A DNA stretch of 8,495 bases from Desulfobacterales bacterium (GTDB taxonomy: Bacteria > Desulfobacterota > Desulfobacteria > Desulfobacterales > Desulfobacteraceae). The stretch spans positions 1 through 8,495 of the forward strand of contig JAKSBM010000670.1 in NCBI GenBank assembly GCA_022361135.1, written 5' to 3'. Positions 1 to 5,728 of the stretch are shown here, one piece after another. A program made the translations under genes and the position numbers. The notes beneath the pieces were generated by a model that was not told where the DNA came from, made no database searches, and worked only from the letters and a program-made list of their open reading frames with translations. Position 1 is the first letter of the stretch. Each line of letters starts with the position of its first letter.

Positions 1-2
1 CC

Positions 3-464
3 CTGTACAAGAAAAAAATCGACAAACAGCCCAAAAATCCAGAGCACCACATCAACCTGGGTAATATCTACCGCATCAACCACCAACACCATCTGGCCGG
101 GAAACAATATAAAACCGCCATCGGGAAGGGCCCCTTTTATCTTGAACCCTACCTGGCCATGGCCACCATGGCCGAAGAAAAGGGGAATTCATCCACAGCC
201 CTTGAATGGCTGGAAAAGGGGCGCCCATATCTCAAACGCCCCCTGCTCTGCAAACACATGGAAATCCTCCCCAGGGAGGATACCATGGATGCTTACCTGG
301 GACTCCATTCCTATCTGATCCGAACTACAAAGAGTAAGATTCCCATGATCAAAACCGAAGAATGCCTCCCCTCTGGAAAGATCTTGACCAAGGTCGGACG
401 CAATGAAAAATGCCCCTGCGGCAGTGGGAAAAAATATAAAAAATGTTGCCTCCGTAAACGATAA
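3..464 (+). CDS. TPR-repeat protein with C-terminal SEC-C zinc motif (5' partial)
   Basis: The reading frame is open from the window edge, so the N-terminus is missing; about 153 residues are visible. The first part (NPEHHINLGNIYRINH..., then LEPYLAMATMAEEKGNSSTALEWLEKG) has the helix-turn-helix spacing and small/aromatic pattern of tetratricopeptide repeats, which usually mediate protein-protein contacts. The extreme C-terminus, encoded by 393-449, is a textbook SEC-C motif: VGRNEKCPCGSG, then KKYKKCC, giving Cys-x-Cys-x8-Cys-Cys. This motif binds one zinc ion and is best known from the C-terminus of SecA, where it contacts SecB and ribosomes. It also occurs at the end of many uncharacterised proteins. 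The role of this protein is therefore unknown, and nothing links it to the downstream operon, from which 400 bases separate it. The internal ATGs at 159 and 168 lack convincing ribosome sites and lie inside the repeat region, so the true start is upstream of the window. Confidence 0.85.
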   Translation: MYKKKIDKQPKNPEHHINLGNIYRINHQHHLAGKQYKTAIGKGPFYLEPYLAMATMAEEKGNSSTALEWLEKGRPYLKRPLLCKHMEILPREDTMDAYLGLHSYLIRTTKSKIPMIKTEECLPSGKILTKVGRNEKCPCGSGKKYKKCCLRKR

Positions 465-474
465 AAGAAAACAA

Positions 475-509
475 GGGGGAGAGTCATCGGTGCGCCATCA
501 CTCTCCCCC
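475..509. terminator. Perfect 10-bp stem-loop; T-tract only on the minus strand
   Basis: GGGGGAGAGT at 475-484 pairs exactly with ACTCTCCCCC at 500-509 around a 15-nt loop. It begins 11 nt after the stop codon of the SEC-C gene. Read on the + strand, no T-run follows (AACAACCCC), so it is not a classical intrinsic terminator for that gene but may protect the mRNA 3' end. Read on the minus strand it is followed by TTGTTTTCTTTTAT, a good terminator tail, although no minus-strand gene is visible to be terminated. Confidence 0.55.
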
Positions 510-642
510 AACAACCCCAATTCATCAAAACAAAATCCATTTGCCATAAAAAACGCTAAAAACCATCCCCGCTATCAAAAAAAGTTTACCCGTCTGAATT
601 TCACCATGGAATTCGCCGCAGCCACCCGGAACTGAGAATCAA

Positions 643-801
643 AAAGGGAACCCCATATCCCTTTATTTTCCCATGCTTCCAAACCCCGTTTTACCTGTGT
701 TGCTCCTTTAGGTAGCACCGCGTTCAAAGGGATTACTTTTCTATCGCCATTTTGCCGGGGTTCCGACGATAAGAACCGGGTTACCCACCACCAACCCCTT
801 T
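643..801 (+). promoter_or_regulatory. Candidate structured mRNA leader with competing hairpins
   Basis: Several inverted repeats lie close together before the operon. AAAGGGA (643-649) pairs with TCCCTTT (658-664), followed by ATTTTC. GTGTTGC (697-703) pairs with GTAGCAC (712-718), using two G-U pairs. AAAGGG (726-731) can close on CCCTTT (796-801). Inside that, TTCTATCG (739-746) pairs with CGAT-A-AGAA (767-775, one bulged A), while GGTTC (759-763) pairs with GAACC (773-777). These two share bases and exclude each other. A third option, GGGGTT (757-762) with AACCCC (793-798), also exists. Competing structures suggest an attenuator or ligand-sensing leader. No known riboswitch class was identified, and the region is GC-rich enough for some of this to be chance. 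Confidence 0.3.
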
Positions 802-873
802 ACAGCTAGTAATTTTGTTGTTATGCCTGAACGCTGACACCCATGAACCGGCTGAAATTGAAAAGGGACACCC

Positions 874-2040
874 ATGGAATTCCAAGCCTTACGAGAGATT
901 TACGACCGATACCGATCCGAAGTGGAATCCACCTGCCTGGAGATCCACGCCCACCCCGAGCTTTCCGAGGAGGAATTCCGGGCCTGCAAAATCCAGATGG
1001 CGCTGTTGGAGGGTTGGGGCTTTTCCGTGGAAGGCAATTACAAGGGATTGCCCACGGCCTTTGCCGCCACCCATGGAGAGGGGCATCCCCACATCTGCAT
1101 CATGTCCGAATACGATGCCCTGCCCGGCATGGGCCACGGCTGCGGCCACAACCTCATTGCCGGCACCGCTCTGGCCACGGGCATTATCTTGAAAACCCTC
1201 ATGGAAGAAAAAAACATTCCCGGCCGCCTCACGGTCATGGGAACCCCGGCCGAGGAAAAACGGGGCTGCAAGGTGGATCTCATCCAGGCCGGGGCCCTGG
1301 AAGATGTGGACCTGGTCCTCATGGCCCACCCCTCGGACCATCCCACGGCTCAGTCCACGGGTTCCTCGGGTATCATGCAGTTCGAAGTCCATTTCACGGG
1401 ACGGGAATCCCATGCCGCCGATGCCCCTGAACAGGGGCTCAACGCCCTGGATGCCGTGCGCCTTCTCTTCAACGGGGTGGATTGCTGGCGCCAACAATTA
1501 CCCGAAACCTGCCGGATCCACGGCATCATCAGCCAGGGAGGTCAAGCCCCCAACATCATTCCGGGCAAGGGTGTGGCGGATTTTTACCTGCGCAGCTTTG
1601 AAATGGACTACCTGGAATCCATGGCGCACCGCTTTAAAAACATGGCCCGGGGCGCAGCCCTGATGACGGACACCCAGGTGGAAGTCCGTCCCATTCCCCA
1701 TACTTACAAACCCACCCGCTCCTTTGACACCCTGAACAAAACCTTCATGGATTTGGCCCGGACCCTGGAGATGTACCCCAAATGGATGGAACCGGGGCGG
1801 GGCTCTTCGGACTTTGGAGATGTCACCCACGAAGTTCCGGGCGCCCATGTTTACTTCAATATCACCCAGGGGGATCCCCAGATCGTACTCCACTCCAAAG
1901 AATTCACCCAATGTGCAGCCACACCCTTTGCCCTCACACAGATGGAAAAGATGGGGCTCATCCTGGCCCGCATGGGCCACCGGTTCTTCACGGACAAGGA
2001 TTTCCAAGGCCAGGTCAGGGAGGACTTCCATGGAAAATAA
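874..2040 (+). CDS. M20D-family metallo-amidohydrolase (AbgB / PM20D2-like)
   Basis: This 388-residue cytoplasmic enzyme has no signal peptide. The M20D family hydrolyses amide bonds of N-acyl amino acids, aminobenzoyl-glutamate or unusual dipeptides at a two-metal site. The metal-binding elements are visible in order: [15 protein letters not shown] (residues 79-93, with Cys90 and His92), the catalytic Glu pair PAEE (Glu127-Glu128), His152 in MAHPSDH, and the late His at about 340 (IVLHSKEF). The dimerisation domain starts near residue 165, and [19 protein letters not shown] (177-195) is its typical lid sequence. Length is usual for the family, and AAAAGGGA just upstream supports this start. 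The gene leads an operon, and its stop codon overlaps the start of an amino acid ABC ATPase. It therefore probably cleaves what the transporter brings in. The exact substrate is unknown. The look of the [15 protein letters not shown] block is closest to the AbgB/PM20D2 branch, so a peptide or acyl conjugate of a basic amino acid is one possibility. Confidence 0.9.
   Translation: MEFQALREIYDRYRSEVESTCLEIHAHPELSEEEFRACKIQMALLEGWGFSVEGNYKGLPTAFAATHGEGHPHICIMSEYDALPGMGHGCGHNLIAGTALATGIILKTLMEEKNIPGRLTVMGTPAEEKRGCKVDLIQAGALEDVDLVLMAHPSDHPTAQSTGSSGIMQFEVHFTGRESHAADAPEQGLNALDAVRLLFNGVDCWRQQLPETCRIHGIISQGGQAPNIIPGKGVADFYLRSFEMDYLESMAHRFKNMARGAALMTDTQVEVRPIPHTYKPTRSFDTLNKTFMDLARTLEMYPKWMEPGRGSSDFGDVTHEVPGAHVYFNITQGDPQIVLHSKEFTQCAATPFALTQMEKMGLILARMGHRFFTDKDFQGQVREDFHGK
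2017..2023 (+). promoter_or_regulatory. Ribosome-binding site fixing the ATPase start at 2030
   Basis: AGGGAGG lies 6 nt before ATG 2030, inside the end of the hydrolase gene. The ATPase frame is open further upstream (an ATG at 1814), but that extension would read the hydrolase sequence out of frame. The family N-terminus also begins right after 2030, so 2030 is the start. The 11-nt overlap with the hydrolase stop implies translational coupling. Confidence 0.8.
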
Positions 2041-2809
2041 ACCCATAGCCTTATCGGTGAAGGACCTGCACAAATGCTTCGGCGAGGTGGAGGTCCTCAA
2101 GGGCATCTCCCTGGACGCGCGCCAGGGGGAGGTCATCTCCATCCTGGGCTCCAGCGGATCCGGTAAAAGTACCCTGCTACGCTGCATCAATTTCCTGGAA
2201 ACCCCCAACCAGGGTGAAGTCACCGTGTGTGGGGAGACCATTGAACTGACCACGGATCGCCGGGGAAAGACCCGGCCCCGGGACATCAAACAGGTGGAAC
2301 GCAGCCGCACCCGGCTGGCCATGGTCTTCCAGCAATTCAACCTCTGGAGCCACATGACCGTGCTGGAAAACGTCATCGAAGCCCCGATCCATGTCCTCAA
2401 GGTTCCCAAGGCCGAGGCCATTGAACGGGCCAAAACCTACCTGGACAAGGTGGGCATCAAGGACAAGCTGGATGCCTATCCCATCCAACTCTCCGGGGGG
2501 CAGCAGCAGCGGGCCGCCATCGCCCGGGCCCTGGCCATGGAACCCGAGGTCCTCCTCTTTGACGAACCCACTTCGGCCCTGGACCCGGAACTGGTGGGTG
2601 AGGTGCTGCAGGTTATCCGGAACCTGGCCCAGGAAGGCAGGACCATGATGGTGGTCACCCATGAGATGGGATTTGCCCGGGAGGTTTCCTCACGGGTGAT
2701 CTTCCTCCACGACGGTCGCATCTTGGAAGACGGCCTCCCGGAGCAAGTGTTTAACCAGCCCACCTCCCAACGTTTTAAAGAATTCATTGCCGCAACGGAA
2801 CTGGGGTAA
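2030..2809 (+). CDS. hisP: Polar amino acid ABC transporter ATP-binding protein, HisP-like
   Basis: This 259-residue ATPase powers amino acid import across the inner membrane as a dimer on the cytoplasmic face. All motifs are intact: Walker [10 protein letters not shown] (40-48), Q-loop Gln101 in MVFQQFNLW, signature LSGGQ (154-158), Walker B VLLFDE (174-179), D-loop SALD (182-185) and H-loop His211 (VVTHE). It shows the features that mark enteric HisP rather than generic GlnQ: a charged insertion between strands at about residues 74-94, then [20 protein letters not shown], and the stretch [19 protein letters not shown]. Length matches HisP (about 258). The gene lies between the hydrolase and the binding protein and is translationally coupled to the former. 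HisP homologues serve histidine/lysine/arginine/ornithine or arginine systems, and ATPase similarity alone does not fix the substrate. Confidence 0.95.
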   Translation: MENKPIALSVKDLHKCFGEVEVLKGISLDARQGEVISILGSSGSGKSTLLRCINFLETPNQGEVTVCGETIELTTDRRGKTRPRDIKQVERSRTRLAMVFQQFNLWSHMTVLENVIEAPIHVLKVPKAEAIERAKTYLDKVGIKDKLDAYPIQLSGGQQQRAAIARALAMEPEVLLFDEPTSALDPELVGEVLQVIRNLAQEGRTMMVVTHEMGFAREVSSRVIFLHDGRILEDGLPEQVFNQPTSQRFKEFIAATELG

Positions 2810-2815
2810 CCCCAG
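2801..2815 (+). repeat. Intercistronic hairpin with the hisP stop codon as its loop
   Basis: CTGGGG (2801-2806) and CCCCAG (2810-2815) form a perfect 6-bp stem whose three-base loop is the TAA stop codon of the ATPase gene. It is followed by six A and no T-run, so it is not a standard terminator. It may act as an mRNA-stability or processing element between the ATPase and the binding-protein gene, whose product usually has to be made in excess. Confidence 0.5.
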
Positions 2816-2845
2816 AAAAAATACGCATTTTATTGACCCTTAAAG

Positions 2846-2852
2846 AAAGGAG
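2846..2852 (+). promoter_or_regulatory. Strong ribosome-binding site of the binding-protein gene
   Basis: AAAGGAG stands 6 nt before ATG 2859. It is the closest match to the consensus in the operon. The following two permease genes have only weak sites (CGGAGA, AAAGAG). This is consistent with higher synthesis of the periplasmic component. Confidence 0.75.
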
Positions 2853-2858
2853 TTCCCA

Positions 2859-3641
2859 ATGAAAAGACTGGCAACCACCCTCATCATCATCGGCATCCTC
2901 ATGACCAGCCTGGGCACCGGCTGGGCCAAGGACTGGAACAAAATCCGCGTGGGCGTTGAAGGCGCCTACCCGCCCTTCAGCTCCATCACCCCGGAGGGGG
3001 AATTGGTGGGCTTTGACATCGACATGGCCCGGGCCATTGTGGAAGCCACAGGCGCAGAAATCCAGCTGGTCAGCCAGGACTGGGACGGTATCATCCCCGC
3101 CCTTCTGGCCCGGAAATACGATTGTATCATCGCCTCCATGGCCATCACCGAAGAACGGAAGAAAAAAGTGGCCTTTTCCAATAAATACTACAATACCCCG
3201 GCCAAACTGGTGGCCAAAAAGGGGCTGATCCCCACCTATTCCAAGGAAGCCGTCAAGGGGAAAACCATTGGGGTCCAACGGGCCACCATCCATGACAAAT
3301 TCCTCACCGCCGAGTTTGGAAAGGACATCGACATCAAACGCTACGGATCCCAGGATGAAGTTTATCTGGACATCGTGGCCGGCCGCATCGACATGTTCCT
3401 GGCCGATTCCGTGGCCGCCTCCCAGGGCTTCCTGGATAAAGCCGAAGGCCAGGGTTTTGAATTCGTTGGTCCGGACTTTTCCGATCCCAAATGGTTTGGA
3501 TACGGTGCCGGCATTGCCGTACGCAAACAGGATAAAAAATTGGTGGAACGCCTGAACAAGGGCATCAAAATCATCCGGGAAAACGGCACCTACAAAAAAA
3601 TCCAGGACAAATACTTTAACTTCAACGTCTACGGAGAATAA
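2859..3641 (+). CDS. Periplasmic polar amino acid binding protein, HisJ/LAO-like
   Basis: This 260-residue solute-binding protein captures the ligand in the periplasm and delivers it to the permeases. The N-terminus (KRLATTLIIIGILMTSLGTG) is a signal peptide with probable cleavage after Ala23. There is no lipobox Cys, so it is soluble. The mature part follows HisJ throughout: GELVGFDIDMARAI (47-60), SMAITEERKKKVAFS (93-107), AGRIDMFLADSVAAS (174-188) and a C-terminal YFNFNVYG. Against the HisJ pocket as recalled, Tyr37 (Y14), Ser93 (S70), Arg100 (R77, which holds the ligand carboxylate) and Asp183 (D161, which holds the amino group) are kept. Glu34 replaces D11, and Ala92 and Ala95 replace S69 and S72. 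The ligand is therefore an alpha-amino acid or close relative, but the side-chain preference may differ from histidine/lysine/arginine/ornithine. Confidence 0.93.
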   Translation: MKRLATTLIIIGILMTSLGTGWAKDWNKIRVGVEGAYPPFSSITPEGELVGFDIDMARAIVEATGAEIQLVSQDWDGIIPALLARKYDCIIASMAITEERKKKVAFSNKYYNTPAKLVAKKGLIPTYSKEAVKGKTIGVQRATIHDKFLTAEFGKDIDIKRYGSQDEVYLDIVAGRIDMFLADSVAASQGFLDKAEGQGFEFVGPDFSDPKWFGYGAGIAVRKQDKKLVERLNKGIKIIRENGTYKKIQDKYFNFNVYGE

Positions 3642-4330
3642 TGCTAAACCTCCACGGATACGGCCCCAGCATCCTCCAGGGGACTTTGCTCACCCTGGAG
3701 TTTTGCCTGGTTTCCCTGGTCATTGCCATGGTCCTGGGGATGATAACGGCCTTTGCCAAACTCTCCGGATCCCGGGTGCTGAATTTCATTGCCCAGGCAT
3801 ATACCACCCTGATCCGGGGGGTTCCGGACCTGGTCCTCATGCTCATCATTTTTTTCGGAGGCCAGATCTTTGTGAACCAGATGGCGGCCAAGATCGGGTA
3901 TGAGGACTACATCGACATCGATCCTTTCATTGCCGGGGTTTCCACCATTGGATTCATCTTTGGATCCTACATGGCCGAAACCTTCAGGGGGGCCATCCTG
4001 GCCGTTCCCCAAGGGCAGTTGGAAGCGGCCCGGGCCTACGGCATGTCCCCGGCACAGGTCTTTCGCCGGGTCCTCTTTCCCCAGATGGTCCGCCACGCCA
4101 TTCCCGGTTTCGGGAACAATTGGCTGGTCCTCATGAAGGCCACGGCCCTGGTCTCTGTCATCGGCCTCAACGACATGGTTCGCATGGCCGGCATGGCCGC
4201 CGGCGCCACCCGCCAGCCCTTCACCTTTTACCTGGTGGTGGCCGTCAACTACCTCATCCTCACCTCCATTTCCATCTGGATCCTGGATCGGGTGAACAAA
4301 AAATACAGCACCGGCATCGCCCGGGAATAA
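3641..4330 (+). CDS. hisQ: Polar amino acid ABC transporter permease, HisQ-like
   Basis: This 229-residue inner-membrane protein forms half of the translocation channel. About five hydrophobic segments are visible, near residues 10-38, 60-78, 95-120, 150-176 and 195-217. The sequence TTLIRGVPDLVLML (55-68) and the cytoplasmic EAA loop, centred on EAARAYGMSPAQVFRRVLFP (128-147), match HisQ. The EAA loop docks to the ATPase. GFGNNWLVLMKATALVSVIGL (156-176) is another conserved block of this subfamily. The start codon shares one base with the binding-protein stop (TAATG), so the two are translationally coupled. Length equals enteric HisQ (228). Confidence 0.94.
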   Translation: MLNLHGYGPSILQGTLLTLEFCLVSLVIAMVLGMITAFAKLSGSRVLNFIAQAYTTLIRGVPDLVLMLIIFFGGQIFVNQMAAKIGYEDYIDIDPFIAGVSTIGFIFGSYMAETFRGAILAVPQGQLEAARAYGMSPAQVFRRVLFPQMVRHAIPGFGNNWLVLMKATALVSVIGLNDMVRMAGMAAGATRQPFTFYLVVAVNYLILTSISIWILDRVNKKYSTGIARE

Positions 4331-4336
4331 AGAATC

Positions 4337-4354
4337 GGGGATAAACCTGTCCCC
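4337..4354 (+). repeat. Small inverted repeat between the two permease genes
   Basis: GGGGA (4337-4341) and TCCCC (4350-4354) can form a 5-bp stem with an 8-nt loop in the 38-nt gap between the permeases. It is short and lacks a T-run, so it is unlikely to terminate transcription. It may shape mRNA processing or be chance in G/C-rich DNA. Confidence 0.25.
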
Positions 4355-4368
4355 CATAAAGAGCGTAC

Positions 4369-5055
4369 ATGGACTTTTCCATCATTTTTGACAATCTGGG
4401 AATCTATTTTACGGGGCTGAAAAACACCCTGATCCTCACCTTTGCCTCCCTGGTCCTGGGCCTGGCCGCAGCCATTCCCCTGGGGGTGTTGCATACCTCC
4501 AGAAATCTGGTCGTCAACGGTCCCATCCGGGCCTATGTCTATTTTTTCCGGGGCACCCCTTTGCTGGTCCAGATGTTCCTCATCTACTACGGCATGGGAC
4601 AATTTGAATGGATCAAGGCCTCCTGGGCCTGGGTCTTTTTCAAGGAAGCCTGGTTCTGCGCCCTCTTTGCCTTTTCCCTGAACACCTGTGCCTACACCAC
4701 GGAAATCGTCCGGGGGGCCATTGAAAACACCCCGCCCGGGGAAATCGAAGCGGCCAAGGCTGCGGGCATGTCCCGGATGCTCCGTTTCAGACGGATTATT
4801 CTGCCCTCGGCCTTCCGCCGGGCCCTGCCCTCCTATTCCAATGAAATCATCTTCATGCTCCACAGCAGTTCCCTGGCCAGTGTCATCACCATCATCGACA
4901 TCACCGGGGCGGCCCGGATCATCAACTCCCGATTTTACAGCCCCTATGAGGCCTTCCTCACCGCCGGAGCCTTCTACATGGCCATCACCTTTATCCTGGT
5001 CTGGCTCCTGAAAAAACTAGAAATCAGGTGGTTTGCCCATCTGAACCGAAGCTAG
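4369..5055 (+). CDS. hisM: Polar amino acid ABC transporter permease, HisM-like
   Basis: This 228-residue partner permease completes the channel. Its diagnostic blocks are YVYFFRGTPLLVQMFLIYYG (56-75), FSLNTCAYTTEIVRGAI (102-118), the EAA loop EAAKAAGMSRMLRFRRIILP (127-146) and ALPSYSNEIIFMLHSSSLA (152-170). Each is close to the corresponding HisM stretch (for example SLNTCAYTTE and LPxYSNE). Together with the HisQ-, HisP- and HisJ-like genes this gives one complete importer, so the system needs no outside component. ATG 4369 follows the weak ribosome site AAAGAG at about 4358-4363 and is 38 nt after the previous stop. It is the last gene of the operon, with an inverted-repeat region following. 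Confidence 0.94.
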   Translation: MDFSIIFDNLGIYFTGLKNTLILTFASLVLGLAAAIPLGVLHTSRNLVVNGPIRAYVYFFRGTPLLVQMFLIYYGMGQFEWIKASWAWVFFKEAWFCALFAFSLNTCAYTTEIVRGAIENTPPGEIEAAKAAGMSRMLRFRRIILPSAFRRALPSYSNEIIFMLHSSSLASVITIIDITGAARIINSRFYSPYEAFLTAGAFYMAITFILVWLLKKLEIRWFAHLNRS

Positions 5056-5072
5056 GCCGTCGGACCCAATCC

Positions 5073-5147
5073 GGGGGATGAAACATCCCCCTGCCAACAT
5101 CCTTGTCAGCCCCGCCTCTTTTTTTGGCAGTTCCCTGGCCAAAAAAG
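5073..5147 (+). terminator. Inverted-repeat region closing the transport operon
   Basis: Starting 17 nt after the last permease stop, GGGGGATG (5073-5080) and CATCCCCC (5084-5091) form a perfect 8-bp stem with an AAA loop. A T-run occurs only later (5119-5125). That run is itself part of a second stem, TTTTTTGGC (5120-5128) with GCCAAAAAA (5138-5146). CTGCCAA (5091-5097) can also pair with TTGGCAG (5124-5130). Neither stem has a directly following T-tract on this strand, so the arrangement is atypical. Position and strength still favour transcript ending or 3' protection. Confidence 0.55.
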
Positions 5148-5174
5148 CAAAAAACCATAGCCCCAAAAGACAAC

Positions 5175-5208
5175 TTGACTTGTTTTCAAAGGGATGTCAG
5201 CATATTTC
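5175..5208 (+). promoter_or_regulatory. Weak sigma-70-like promoter candidate for the chaperone unit
   Basis: TTGACT (5175-5180) and, overlapping, TTGTTT (5180-5185) precede TATTTC (5203-5208). TTGTTT-17 nt-TATTTC has the right spacing but poor -35 and -10 matches. TTGACT is a better -35, but its spacing to the same -10 is 22 nt. No PIP-box or hrp-box was seen. A promoter is expected here because the preceding operon ends upstream. Confidence 0.2.
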
Positions 5209-5243
5209 ACTCCATGCAGCATTACTCAATTAATCACAGCTTT

Positions 5244-5250
5244 AAGAGGA
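5244..5250 (+). promoter_or_regulatory. Ribosome-binding site fixing the chaperone start at 5257
   Basis: AAGAGGA lies 6 nt before ATG 5257. The frame is open back to an ATG at 5194, but that start has no ribosome site and would add 21 residues not expected in this family. CesT-type chaperones begin directly with an amphipathic helix, as MGVNELITNIGLEF does here. Confidence 0.75.
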
Positions 5251-5256
5251 AAAAAC

Positions 5257-5712
5257 ATGGGCGTAAATGAACTCATAACCAACATCGGCCTGGAATTTGC
5301 TTTGGAATTGGAACTGAATGAAGACGGCGTGGCCAGCCTCATCATCAATGACAATTTTGAAGTGGAATTTGAATATGTGGAATCCTTGGACACCCTGTTC
5401 ATCAGCTCCGCCCTGCCCCCCCTGGAAGGAAAGGGGAATGAAGGCGTGTACAAGGCCCTGCTGGATGCCAACCTCTATGGGCAGAAAACCGGAGGTGCCG
5501 TCTTTGGCCGGGATGAACGGACCCAAGAAATCATCCTCTTCTTCAAGGTTGAGGCGGGGAAGGTCACCTATGGGGAATTCAAGGAAGCCATGACCCAATA
5601 CCTGGATGTACGTGACCAATGGACAACGACATTTGAAGGCCTCGTCAACACCCAGGACACACCGTCTGACCCAACCACGGAACTCAACTTCAACCATGCC
5701 CTGAGGGTATAA
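5257..5712 (+). CDS. CesT-family (class I) type III secretion chaperone
   Basis: This small acidic protein (151 residues, about 27 Asp/Glu against 10 Lys/Arg) has the order of elements of the Tir-chaperone (CesT) fold. First comes an N-terminal helix (residues 2-15). Strands follow at LELELNEDGVASLIINDNFEVEFEY (16-40) and TLFISSALPPL (46-56). The helix after VYKALLDANLY (64-74) leads to the family hallmark GGAVFGRDERTQEIILFF (79-96), and then comes a final helix (106-129) containing QYLDVRDQW. LL-x-ANL followed by GGA and a strand pair is typical of class I chaperones. These dimerise in the cytoplasm, hold the N-terminal region of one secreted effector unfolded and target it to the type III ATPase. 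Residues 130-151 form a polar tail. The next gene starts 16 nt later, the usual place for the client effector. It could alternatively be a type III-like flagellar chaperone, but the sequence pattern fits CesT best. No apparatus genes are in view. Confidence 0.8.
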   Translation: MGVNELITNIGLEFALELELNEDGVASLIINDNFEVEFEYVESLDTLFISSALPPLEGKGNEGVYKALLDANLYGQKTGGAVFGRDERTQEIILFFKVEAGKVTYGEFKEAMTQYLDVRDQWTTTFEGLVNTQDTPSDPTTELNFNHALRV

Positions 5713-5716
5713 AAAT

Positions 5717-5722
5717 AAGGAG
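5717..5722 (+). promoter_or_regulatory. Ribosome-binding site of the putative effector
   Basis: AAGGAG is 6 nt before ATG 5729, in the 16-nt gap after the chaperone stop. It supports this start and co-transcription with the chaperone. Confidence 0.7.
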
Positions 5723-5728
5723 AACCCC

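Larger units (their letters stand above)
465..873. other. Gene-free interval upstream of the transport operon
   Basis: No coding region can be supported here on either strand. A 12-codon frame at 673-711 (MLPNPVLPVLLL) has no ribosome-binding site. The interval carries the stem-loop at 475-509, a set of overlapping inverted repeats at about 640-801, and a 10-bp direct repeat GACACCCATG at 836-845 and 867-876. The second copy contains the start codon of the hydrolase. No strong sigma-70 or sigma-54 promoter was recognised. TTTACA at 800-805 with TATGCC 17 nt later is weak. Confidence 0.6.

Noticed and set aside
673..711. Leucine-rich 12-residue leader peptide MLPNPVLPVLLL
   Set aside because: There is no ribosome-binding site, no run of consecutive control codons followed by a clear terminator, and no leucine-related gene downstream. 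It is kept only as part of the intergenic description.
640..801. Known riboswitch classes such as cyclic-di-GMP, cobalamin, SAM, glycine and guanidine
   Set aside because: Remembered conserved cores of these classes were looked for by eye. None is present beyond short partial words such as AGGTAGC.
843..1430. A 195-residue + strand frame starting at the upstream ATG
   Set aside because: It runs out of frame over the M20 hydrolase, and its Pro/Gly/His/Arg-rich translation is typical of a shifted frame.
1814..2029. N-terminal extension of the ATPase back to the ATG at 1814
   Set aside because: It would overlap the hydrolase by over 200 bases out of frame. HisP-type ATPases begin at the residues after 2030, and the ribosome site AGGGAGG is placed for 2030.
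1498..2433. A 311-residue minus-strand open frame overlapping the hydrolase and ATPase genes
   Set aside because: Both + strand genes over the same bases have complete family motifs. The minus frame shows no domain pattern, no ribosome site and a composition expected from the complement of GC-rich coding DNA.
5194..5256. Earlier start for the chaperone gene
   Set aside because: There is no ribosome site before 5194, and the extra residues do not fit the CesT fold. AAGAGGA is correctly spaced for 5257.
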